From Cinnamomum chago (Eukaryota > Streptophyta > Magnoliopsida > Laurales > Lauraceae): a stretch of DNA of 64,000 nt. Positions 37,401-49,900 of the stretch are shown piece after piece. The stretch's first letter is position 1. The number at the start of each line of letters is the position of its first letter. The position numbers were made by a program, and so were the translations under genes. Under the pieces are notes generated by a model that worked only from the letters and a program-made list of their open reading frames with translations, did no database searches and was not told the origin of the DNA. The stretch spans positions 33,092,001-33,156,000 of the forward strand of contig CP142451.1 in the NCBI GenBank assembly GCA_038049695.1, in the 5' to 3' direction.

Positions 37401-40400
37401 TGTAGATGATGTCTCCAAGAGATTATGGCTCTGATACCATATTAGATTGAGAAAGAATGAGAAGAAGAAGATTGGAGAGAACGTGATACATCCTTGGATG
37501 ATCCCCTGCTCTATTTATAATCATGTTAGGCCTTAATCAAGGCACTAAGTATGTCAAGTGTACAAATTAGAATAATAAAAGAATAGAAAGAATCAATCCT
37601 ACTCTATACAAGGAATACAATCAGAAAGAAATCAGGGAATACAATTATACACAATCTTTGACACAATCAACCCACATGTGGGAGTGGGATGCTGTAATGG
37701 GCCTTTGTTGGGCTGGGCCTTGGGCCTGTGAATATACAGCCTTGTTATCTTCTACAAGAATATCGGGCAATGTCATCCGCTAGTGCTGAAATCATCTGGC
37801 CACGCCGTCTTCTCTGTGAATTCGGTGTTCTTATTGGTCGTTCTACCCCTCTTCATGGTGACAACACCAATGCTACCAGAATTGCCAACAATCCGGTCTT
37901 TCATTTAAGGACGAAGTACATTGAGATTGATTGTCACTTCATCCATCAGCATGTTGTTACTGAGAAGATATCTTTGCCTCATGTCTCTACTCTTAACCAG
38001 TTGGCGGATATAATCACCAAGGCTCTAACCAAAACGCGTCATCATGATCTTACTTGCAAATTGATGTTTTCTACCTTACCACATCATTTTGAGGGGGAGT
38101 GTAGAAGACAACTCATGAAATAAAAAGGCCCATGTACACTAATCTAGGCCCATCTAAGCCCATGTAGAAAATCCCACGTGTGGGACTGGGTTAAGCATTA
38201 TACAGCCTGTCTTATGGGTATACTTCTATGTATAGAGATTAGGATTCTTTTATTCTTTGATTCTGATTGTAATTAGATTGTAATTACTGATGATTGATAG
38301 CATGTAATTAGGGTAAATTTCATTATAAAATGGTTGGTCAATCCTCTATTCTATGGGATTTGAACATTATGGAAAAATATGATGTTATTTCAGTCAAATT
38401 TAATGGGAATAATTATATTGCCTGGTCTATTCATCTAAAGAATTTTGTAGAAGGCCGAGGACTGTTTGGTTATCTTGATGGATCGATAACTAAACCTACT
38501 ACTACAAGTACTGCTGACACAAAAGCCTTATCCACCTGGTCTAAAGAAAATGCTAAGGTAATCACTCGGATTCTTAACTCCATTGATCATTCTCTTGCCA
38601 TTGCTCTTCAAGCTTATACTGCCGCAGCTGATATGTGGGCTCATCTCAAGAAAGTTTATCATCAAACTAATAAAGCCCGCAAATTTCAATTAGATAGTGA
38701 AATTGCTAAATTCAGTCCAGGCGATAAATCAGTGCAGGAATTCTTCAATGGATTTCTCACCTTATGGACTAAGAGGGATGCTAGATTATTCAAATTGTTT
38801 CTTCTGGGTTTCTATCCAAGGCTCTTAAATTATAAGAGGAAACTCACATCAGCCAGTTCCTTATGAATCTCAGACCCGAATTTGAATATGTTCGGTCTAC
38901 TCTCATAAATAGAGAAGTCTCTGCGAACCTGGATACATGCTTCCAAGAAGTCCTTCGCGAAGAACTTCGCCTCATCTCACGGCGTGCTAATACTGAAGAA
39001 CCAAATGCCTTCCTAGCTCCTCTTCCGGCTGATTCTGCTCTTCTGGCAACCCCCAATCAAAAGCCTGTTCAATGCTATGAATGCAAAGGCTTCGGTCATA
39101 TTGCAAAGAACTGTCGTAAAAAATTGGTTTGCAGATATTGCAAACGCTCTGGTCATCTTATTGATGACTGTCGCAGCTTACAGCAAAAGAATGGGCCCCA
39201 GCAAAAGTAGAATCCATCCAAACATAATGCTCCAGCTGCTTTCCAAATTTAAGCACCTTTCCCTAATACGGGAAGCACCTCTTTCGGGTCCGTATCCATG
39301 ACTCCTTCCCATATTCAAGAACTGATTCAGAACATGGTGACCTCAGCATACGCATCTATGGGCTTTAATGGTGGTCGGTATCAAACTCATTCTCCTATAG
39401 CATTTCCTGTTTTTCATTCTTCAGTCTCTCTATCTTCATCTATCACCCCATCCACATGATTTCTAGATTCAGGAGCATCTAACCACATGACTTCTGTAGA
39501 AAGTAGCTTTCCAAACTCTCACCCTTACCTTGGAAAAGACAAAATCACCACTGCTAATGGAGACCAAATAATCATTTCCGGTATTGGTACCATTACTTTA
39601 TCTAGTGTCTCTGGCCAGTCCATCAACCTTCCCAATGTCTACTTCGTTCCCACATTATCAGCCAATTTACTTTCTGTAGGACAACTTATTGATCATGGGT
39701 ATAGTGTTAACTTTTCTTCCACTGGTTGTGTCATACAGGGGAGGCAAACTGGGAAGGTAACCGCGAAGGGAAGTAAACATGGTCGACTGTTTCTACTGGA
39801 CATTGGACATCATTCCCTATTTTCTTCTTCTCCTCCAAATTTCAATAAATTGTGGACTGTGTGGCATAGTCGTCTTGGTCATGTGAACAATGCTTATTTA
39901 CTTTCTTTGTTTCAAATTGGTTGTTTAGAACCTACTTTTGATAATAAAATGATGTCCTCTTTCCTTCAATCAAAGTGTGAAATGTGTTGCTTGAGTCAGT
40001 GTCATATTTTGCCTTTTCCTATTCATCGCTCTCGTGCGTTGTCATCTGTTGACATTATTCACACGGATGTTTGGGGAATTGCACCCACATTGAGTAGGAC
40101 AAGGTTTAAGTATTATGTGACATTTATTGATAACCATTCTCGATTCACTTGGATTTATTTAATGCGCTTCAAATCTGAATTATTTTCTCTTTTCCAAAAG
40201 TTTTACAAAATGGTTCAAACACAATTTAAGAAAGAATAAAAGAATCCTAATCTCTATACATAGAAGTATATCCATAAGACAGGTTGTATAATGCTTAACC
40301 CAGTCCCACACGTGGGATTTTCTACATGGGCCTAGATGGGCCTAGATTAGTGTACATGGGCCTTTTTATTTCATAAATTCAGTGTTCTTATTGGTCGTTC

Positions 40401-40916
40401 TACCTCTCTTCATGGTGACAACACCAGTGCTACCAGAATTGCCAATAATCCGATCTATCATGAAAGGACGAAGTACATTGAGATTGATTGTCACTTCATC
40501 CATCAGCATGTTGTGACTGAGAAGATATATTTGCCTCATGTCTCTACTCTTAACCAGTTGGCGAATATATTCACCAAGGCTCTACCCAAAATGCGTCATC
40601 ATGATCTTACTTGCAAATTGATGTTTTCTGCCTTACCACATCAATTTGAGGGGGAGTGTAGAAGATAACTCATGGAATAAAAAGGCCCATGTACACTAAT
40701 CTAGGCCCATGTAGAAAATCTCACGTGTGGGACTGGGTTAAGCATTATACAGCCTGTCTTATGGATATACTTCTATGTATAGAGATTAGGATTCTTTTAT
40801 TCTTTGATTATGATTGTAATTACATTGTAATTACTGCTGATTGATAGCATGTAATTAGGGTAAAATTCATTATAAAATGGTTGGTCGATCCTCTATTGAG
40901 GAATCAACTTTTCCTC

Positions 40917-40976
<60 letters not shown>

Positions 40977-43900
40977 TCTTTTATATTATATCAAAAATCA
41001 CAACCAAGGTCACAAAAATCCAGTTTATAATAGCAATAGACAGTTTTTATTAGTAATATCATCTTTGGCAACCAAGGATGAAAATAGCGCTACGCCCGCC
41101 GCCAAAACGCTACGAAGCGGGCGATCCGTAGCGTAGCTGGGATACGTAGCGGCGTAGCGGTGCGATTTGAAAAAATCGCCAAAAAAATCTGAAAAAATTC
41201 CAGAAAATCCAGAAAATTGTAAAATGAAAGAAAATGTATTTATTTTTTTTGCAAAAGTAACTAAGGTAAAGGGGCGTAGTGGTCCCCTCACTGTATGAGG
41301 TCTTGTATCGCTGTATAAATAGAAAATAATAGTAATGATCATTTTTTTCACATGTGTTCATGTTGCTTAGTTATACTAACTTAGAAACTAATGAAAGGCT
41401 TATAAAAGAAAAAACTATGTCATGAAGTCAAGACTTAAGAGTACCTAGAGAAAAAAATACATCTACCAAAGGGGGTGTCTAATAGGATGTACTTAGAGAA
41501 GAATCATTGAGAAGAACTCTCTATATTGACTGTAATTCGGCGAGATCATATGCTTTTTGGTGTTCTTTTAAACATAAAAGGATAGAAGAGTTGTATAGAA
41601 ATGTTATTTGGAGAGAAGAAGAAAAGAAATAAGTCTTATTATGCATTTAAAAAAAAATTGGAAAGTAGGATTTTTTTCTCACCCCGTAGCGGTCGTAGCG
41701 GCCCCGTAGCGGTCCCGTAGCGGCCGCTACGGGTGCGACGGCCGATAAATCGGTCGTAGCGTAGCGGTGGCGGCCGCTACAGCCGATATAGCGGCTGCTA
41801 TTTTCATCCATGTTGGCAACTGTCCAAAGAGTTTGAACTTTGTGCGACGATCCAAAATAGGCAAAAAAGAGAGAAAGATAGAGATAAACTTTAGCACAAT
41901 GATCCCGCAACTGTTAATATAGAGTTACACAAACACCCTATAAGAAGTTCCCAAAATGAAACCCCAACTATAGCTCAACTGGTCAGGGACACATCTTTAT
42001 TTACAGGGATGAAGCAGATTCTGCATTTGGAAGTCTGACCCTTATGATCTTTCTAAACTAAATCCTTTTACAGAGCTTTGGATTCATTGAACTCAATGCA
42101 TTCTCCTTGCGCTCAAGTTTGCAGATACAAATCCGCCTCATGTTCAAGGCAAAGAACTTGGGAACATTGATGGATCAATTCTAAAACCAATAGTTCTGTC
42201 AAAAGTTAATCAATAGGCAACTGCAGATGCTGAAGTGATGACTTGGATACTCAGTTTTATGGAACCCAATATGGCAATTTATTCAGACGTATCAAATTAT
42301 TGAGGCTATGTGGGGTTACTTGAAAAGGGCTTACAATCATCAAAATTCAGCTCGTCAATTACAACATGAATTTGAAATTGAGGAATATAATCAAGGTGAC
42401 AAATCTATTCAAGAAAATAACTCTGCTTCTGTGATACTTTGGATGGAATATGCATCTCTTGTTTTTGAAACTTTTCTTACTCAGGCACTTCATGCCATTC
42501 ATCAAATTCATGAAGCCACTAGATGAGAACAATTCTTGACCATGAATTTGAAACTGTTAGCTGAGACTTGATGAGTCGATTTCCCTTCCAAGTCCAGATA
42601 CATGTTTATAGGAGTTGTTACAGAGGAACAACAGTCTCAATCACAAGCTGCTCTTAAATAGAAATCAGTTTCCGCATCATCGGAGGTGGCTTAAACAGCT
42701 CAAGATAAGCCATGACCAGCAAAACCAAATCTACTCTTGCAAAAGATATGGCCATCTTGCAACTCAATGCCAGAGAAAATTCAACAACTATTGCAAGGAT
42801 CCAGACATGTCATTTCTGAATGCAAAAGATGGCCATAGAAACGGTCCAAAAGAGCATTTCAGGCAACTATGGACGATTCTACTACTACTCACGCATTAAG
42901 CTCTATTGCTTGAACAGCTCTTTCTCCATCACCTACCAATTTGTTTACTTCATCCTCCTCTAGCACCATAAGTTGTCCAACAAATTATCCAAGCAACTTT
43001 CTCCTCAGTGCATTCTCCAGGTTCAGTGTGGTATTTTTATTCCAGCACTTCAAATCATATGACTTTGTGTACACCAAATCTTACAAAAATTAAATCTAAT
43101 AATAAGCATTCAAAGGTACAACATCCAGTGGTGATGATATTCCCGTTTCTGACATAGGCATCCTGTTACATTTCCTCGTGATGGTTGTATTATACAAAAG
43201 CAAGATACGGAGTGGTGTCTAGGAGGCAGAATAAAAGTGGGCTTCTATTTACAGTGCACTTGAGACAATCCTAAATGGCAGTTTCTATCTTTCACTTGTT
43301 TTAGGACATCCTCAATTTAATATATTATCATTGTATCATATAGAGTCGAGGTATCCCATAATTTAGGACAGAGAACATTTTTATCATAAGACCCACTAAA
43401 TGGGCTGGTGATAAATTAGTGTTTATCCTTTTTTTAATCTCTTATTTCCATTTGGAAAACATCATGTAACCTATATTACTTCCAAGGGGCTGCTTAAGGA
43501 AAACAAGCAATTCCATCCCAAATATCTTTTCCTTGTGTTTATCTTGGCACAGGGACTGCAAGTCTGCAACTCTGAACCAATGCTATTTCTACAGTTCCTG
43601 CAGGATTCAGTAATATGGGTCCACCAAAAGGCTACCAAAAATGCAACAAAATCTGGGAGAAAAGAGCAAAAGCACTATAAATAAGGGTATGGATCTGAGT
43701 CTGGATCCAAACAAAGGTGACTGGTTTGCTTTAGACACACCAAAATGATGCAATGAAAGCCCTACCTACAATCTAAGTCGTACATTAATTATCAATTAAA
43801 ACTCAAATTAAACCTGGCCCATTGCTGGACTTCTTAAAGAAAAGAGAGAGGAACTGCCTGCGCATGGGCTGGACCAGTCCAACAGTCCTATTAGGGCTAC

Positions 43901-46900
43901 TGCCCACTGGGTCCAGCCAGTGGCCTCTTTTGTGTCTAGATTAAGTCTGTAAGGGCCTGGCGCATGTCTGGAAGTAGTTTGGACACCACACAGGGCCTCT
44001 AATTGGGCCCATGGTTGAGTGGATCAGCAAACAACCCCTAATAATGGACTGCACTTTGTAAAAAGGCTATATTCAAAATGATTTAAGGTTTTGATTCGAC
44101 ACCAAAATGGTCCAATGCCACCATAAATGGGTACGAGTCCCATGGGCTTGATCATATGCCTCCATACATCAAATGCCTGGGCTACCACAGGATCTTCTTG
44201 GTCTCCATCAATGGATGTGGGCTGATCTGCATCAGAAATGAAATAGAAGCAAGAAAATCGGAAGATGTGAGACTGACTGCTCTTTTACGCTTGCGCAAGG
44301 TAATGGGCTACTCATGAGAAAGATAAGTTATTGATTACCTGGTCAGTCAAATGATAGGTGTAGATCATTTCGATCATGAGGCATGTCCCTTTTCTATTTT
44401 CAGGACATTGACTTCTAATTGTTTCTCATCCTATATATCCAAAGAAATTATTTCCAGACTACAGTATTTCTTGATCCCTTTAGAGGTATATTTTCCTTTT
44501 GAATGGATGAACTCTCTTGAGATTGAGGAATAATCTGTCACAAGACCTGATCATAACTAGAGAAGCAATGTACTAAACAATAACATCTTTTGAGGACATA
44601 CTTTCGTTTTCTGGTTGGACAAAAACACTAAAGTCCTTTTTGTGGGTTGGAGTGTCCCAAGAAAATGAATTTTGTGAATTATGGATCTAACTTATTTCTA
44701 GAAGGTCCAAGAATATGTATAGACACACACATAAAAACTTTGGTGCAATAGAAAACCACGGATTTATTGCTTTAAGAACCTGAAGAGGGTGTTTTCCATT
44801 TAATATGGGTGTCAAGTGTCAACATCCAATTGATCAAAAAGGATGTAGCAAGAACTGTGCCATTCAAATAAATCTTTGGTACCTTCCTATTAGAATTGCT
44901 TGAGTAACTTCCAAGAGATGACGGTTTTTTTGCTTAGCTACTTCATTTTGTTAAGTACAGGGAATAAAGACACAAGTTTGTGTTTCAGCACCATTTCCAA
45001 CATATTAACCTTGGAGACCTCAGCACAAATATTCTTTAGCATTGTCACAGCAAAATACCCTCACTGAAGTGCCCAATTAAGTAACCCAAGTGGTTCTATG
45101 ATGATCATCATTGAATGAAATGAAATACTAGGAACAAAATACAAACATGATTGGATCTGGTGCCGACAAAAATAGTACATTTCAAAGGACTTGAACCTCT
45201 ATTGCAAGTAAAATAGAATGAAGTTCCCCAATGCTTAATAACTTATCAGAAAACCAAGAATTTATTACATTCTTCCTAATTCATTCAACTTTTGGGGACG
45301 CAACTTCTAGTTTCTTAAGGCCAATTGATATTCATGAAATGATGTTCTTATAGGTCATGATGCTTTCAAGTAGTCATCGCATGATCGGTAGTGTTGCCTT
45401 AACTAATTAGTTTTTAGATTGGATCTTATTAATGACCTAAATCAATTTCATTTATTGGTAACACCAGCTATAAACCACAACCAATGACCAACCGGAGAAA
45501 AAAAATACAGCAACAATGAAAATTCACAAGCTTTGTCATGACATGCGATAAGTGTATGTCTCGAATTCAATTTAGGTAAATTATTATGAGCTCATTTGTT
45601 TTCAGTCATTTACGCATATAAATGCCCCACATGCGTAATGGTTATGCACCATTACGTTTGTTTGTGGTGATTTACACATGATATGTGTAAATATGGGGTG
45701 AAAAAGGGCCGATTTTGAGTCCAAAATGTTCACACCTCATGATATGGTAAACTAATGCACAGGGCTGCTCATGGGCAGGATCTACAGTGCAAAAAATGAG
45801 AATTAGAGCAGTTTGTTTTTTTTTTTTTATAACTTCAGTGGCCCCTAAATGACAATCTAAACCATTCATCCTCTTCAAAAGGTCAAAAACGGCTACGGGA
45901 TCAATTTTCAGCTGTTGATTTGTCAGTTGTCACAAATTTTGAGATATTTACAAAAAATTCCAAATGCTAAAATTTGCCATTATAGACTTCTCTAGGCCTC
46001 ATTTTTTTATCCAAACTGTTCATCCTCTTTAGAAGGCCAAATACAGCTATGGGGTCCAATTTAACATCTTAATACCTCATGGATTTTAAGATATCTTTGA
46101 AAAACATTCAAACATTGGATTAATCCAATGTACATTACATGCTAAAAGCATCCCATAAATGCCAGCTTGTTTTTTCAATTGTTTAACTCCTGTGGGGCCT
46201 CAAACGATGATCCGAACCATCCATCCTCTGTAAATGGTCAAAAATGGCTATGGGATATTTTTTCAGCTGATCGACACAAATTTTGAGAAATAAAAAAAAA
46301 AAGTCCAAATGCTATAATTGGCCAATCTAGACTTTTGTGAGCCCCATTTCCATGATCTTAACCGTTCATCCTCTATATAAGGTCAGATACAACTATGGGG
46401 TCAAATTTTACATCTTAACTCATCACGGATTTTAAGATATCTTTGAAACATTTACAACCGTATACATAATATGTAATATCCTGGGTTTTAAATTCCTATT
46501 AGATTAGTAGAGCCTCACGTGTATGATTATTGAATGAAAAGAGGAGTTGTTTAACAACTCTAATTAGGAGTTGATGAGAGGAGATTGGATAGGACTCTAT
46601 GTCCAGTTAGAGAAAGACTAGGACTCTACCTCATCTTTGTTTATATAAGCAACCATCGACCCTAGTAGTAGCATCCAATATTCTCCTTCTTTCCTTTGAG
46701 AGAAAATCTGAGAGGAGGGTCTTGTTGGGCTGGAATCCATGAGAAGAAGAAGGCAACCAGTGAAGGAGCGATCGACGGATGTCCTATTCGCGCCCTCACA
46801 TCGAGAACGCAACGATCACGTACCGGAGTTGAGTGAATCTTCCAGGATGATTTCTAATTCATGTTGTAGTTGATGGGTAGATGTTTGAGGAACCCAGATT

Positions 46901-49900
46901 TAGTAGGATTGTTATCTGTGAATTTGTCGACATGCTCAGACTTTGGGTGTGGTGGATTTCATGGTGGAATAGGATGGTTTGGATTTCCAGTAATAATCTG
47001 GCCTTTGATGATGATTCAGGTGGAAAGAAGGAGATCAAATAGTGAATCTGTGCAAATTCTCACTACTTTATCTGTCACAGGAACAGAATTGCTCACGTCA
47101 GGGGTTGTGGGACCCCCTAGCCCACTATATGGTGGATCTGAACCAAGGAGCAGGGGTACACCGTACACACCTAGTCGACCAGTGTGGTCATGGAACCAAA
47201 GGAGGTGGGCCCTGTTTGGGCCACCATCTATTTGATTCTTGCAACAGATACGGTAAATTGATGAAAACAGGACAGAAGGGACATGAGTTGTGGGACCCAT
47301 CAGTGGGCTTGATCAAAGATCAGAACCCCACATCTTGTAGGGGACCCATGGGCGACCCTTGTGCTGGTGGACCCCTAGGGAGTGGGCCCCATCTAACCGT
47401 ACACTCAGTGAATATTAGGATAACAGGTGAATTGATTATGTGAAAGTGGGTAGCCACTGTTTTGATCCATGGGCCCCTAGGAGTGGTCTGATGATGACAC
47501 AGATCCAATAGTAATACAGCTTACCCTTGGGCGACCTAGAACATGAAGTCTGATCATGGATTTGATCAGTGGGACCCACTGCACCATACACCAAGATGAT
47601 GCAGGCGTAAGTTACATGTTTTAACATTCTGTGTGTGTGGATAAGGCCTGGAAGGAGTTAATAAGTTGGGTCCGCCCCTGGACTTTTTGTGAAATTACAA
47701 CATAACCTTCTCACTTCAATGAATTAAGGTTTTCTTAGAATCAAGAACTATATGGGTTGTGATCAATTAACTGTGACTAACCAAATGGTTTGTGATTAAT
47801 TAATATTGTGTAATGATGTGGTTATAATTTAGTGTGGGCCACCCCTATACCAATCAATACCAATTATGATTAGAAGTGGGGCAATAATCAGTAATTTGTG
47901 TAGGCGTTTGATCCACACTACAGATAGTGTAAATTATTAATAATAATGAATTCTGGTTGTTATGTGATTATGAGATATTGTGCACTAGATCCTAGATTTG
48001 GGATGTTGGACTTGTGTCCAGATGATTGAGGGCTGTTGTATTGGCTAGTCCTTGGTGGACGTGAATGGCCGTTGTATTGGCTGGTCCTTAGTAGACATGA
48101 ATGATGAGACAGGGCTATGGTGGCCAATATACATGTATACGATAAGCCTTGGTGGCGTTGCAAGGTGCATGGGCACGAATATGCAAATGGATGTACTTTT
48201 AATGGTAATTGATCTATTAATTCAGACTTGTTTATTTATGTGATAGTATGTTCTATGTTGTTTGTCAATTAGGAAAATTCATTCACCGGTAATACTGATG
48301 TTATATTGCCTCCTTCAGGTAATTACGTTGCGGGTGGGCCAGAGCACAACAACGTTCAGCCCGTAGACTTCGGCATGTGTGGCTAAAGAGAGAGAACGGG
48401 AAAAATTCAAATAGTTGATAGAGGGATTATCTCTTGATTAGGAAATTTATTCAATGTTTTAGGACATCTTTGATTTGAGTCAGAATATGGAATTTTGCTT
48501 CTTTAGTGATTATGGATGTCATTTGACTTTTATAAATTATTAATTGAAATTATAGTTTGATCTAAATGCCTAATTCCTTGTAGAAATTATTTGAAGAATG
48601 CGTGGTGTATATTGCTAAATAATCACGATCCGGAATCCAACAGGGCCCCAGAATTTGGGTCATGACATAATATAATGTACATTACATGCCAAAAACATCC
48701 AATTAATCCCAATCCGTTTTTTTTTAACTCATGTGGGTTCTCAAACAATGATCTTGACCGTCTATCCTCTGTATAAGATCAGAAATGACTAGGGGTCAAA
48801 TCTCATCAGTTGATTTGTCGCGGATTTTGAGATACTTTCAAAAAGAAGTTCATACCCTAAAATCCGACATTCCGATCATCTATGGGCCCTACCTTCATGA
48901 TCCAAACCATTCATCCTCGTTAGGAAGCCAAAAATGGCTATAGGATCAAATTTCAGGTCTTAAAACATCATAGATTTTGAAAATTTTGTGAAAACACTTG
49001 AACAGTTGGATTGATCATAGATTTTCATGTGAAATGGGAGTAAAAAAAACAAACAATGAAATGTGCTTCTCATGTGAGTCATTTGCACATGTAAATGATT
49101 TGCATGTGGATAATTTACACATGTGAATCATTTTCAATGCAAAAAAAAAAGACCGCTAAAACAAAAACAAAAACAAAAAAAAGCATTAAGCAATCTCATG
49201 CATAAGCGATGGGTTCAAAATTTTTAAATATAATAAGGAACTCCTGACTAACCTTTCAGAATGACTGTATATTTGCAACAACTCCTCATTAGAAGATCTT
49301 GTTCCTCGCACAACATTGATTGCACCAGTGGCCATAATGCCTTGGAAAATTATATTGATTAAACATGAGTCTTCACTATTTGATAGAAATAAAAGAAGTG
49401 TACAAGGAACTATTTATATGATTTTTTTTCATATAAAAAACATAAGAATATCATAGATGTTAACTAATGGCAAAGAAAGAAACAGAATGGGAGTTTCATG
49501 GTGATAGTACATGGTGGATTTTCCAAGAAACTGAGAGGCTTGTATGACAGGACGACCCTATATAAGAAGGAAATTAGAGCAGTGATTCCACCTAGGGCAG
49601 ATTTCATGAAATTTAATGCGGATGAAGCAAAAAGAGTGAAAATTCAATATCATAGGATTTAGGGGCATTTTACATGATAATAACAGTGATGTTCGGTCTT
49701 TTCCATCTGCATCTATCGAGTCCAATGGAAGAAGTGTTGGCAATAAGATAAGCCTTAAAGATCTTCACAACATCTTTTTGAGACAGCTAATTGAGAGGGA
49801 TTCATTAAAGTTTATTTCATGGGCTTGTAAGAAATTACACTCCAAGAATGCTCGCATCAGTTTTGAAGGAGATTTAGACAATAGCTAATTGATGGATATT

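Larger units (their letters stand above)
32292..37756 (-). mobile_element. Young Ty1/copia element C, nested in D (AGAAT duplications)
   Basis: 5465 bp, minus orientation. LTRs 32292-32608 and 37440-37756, both 317 bp, differ at two positions by direct reading (CACG/CACA and CTAGG/CTGGG). Duplications AGAAT at 32287-32291 and 37757-37761. Primer site 37427-37439, polypurine tract just right of 32608. Pol is intact; gag and pol are separated by a stop and a frame shift. It is the best preserved element in the window. Confidence 0.96.
31174..40993 (+). mobile_element. Chimeric Ty1/copia element D (AAAAT duplications), host of nested element C
   Basis: Flanks AAAAT at 31169-31173 and 40994-40998 mark one insertion. 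Excluding nested C (32292-37756 plus one duplication) the order is: LTR, primer site, leader, RNase H C-terminus, polypurine tract, LTR truncated at ~38350, gag-protease-integrase N-part, a ~144-bp inverted LTR piece, RNase H C-terminus again, polypurine tract, LTR. Outer LTRs differ at roughly ten positions outside the CT repeat, so D is older than C. It lies in AAE intron 4. Confidence 0.88.

Noticed and set aside
32256-38099. Idea that the RNase H text on both sides of element C belongs to C
   Set aside because: It is on the plus strand, reads in frame once C and one AGAAT are removed, and therefore belongs to host element D.
46870-47443. 121- and 133-codon plus-strand frames
   Set aside because: They lie inside the solo LTR, are rich in Gly/Pro/Trp from GGGACCC repeats and show no domain.
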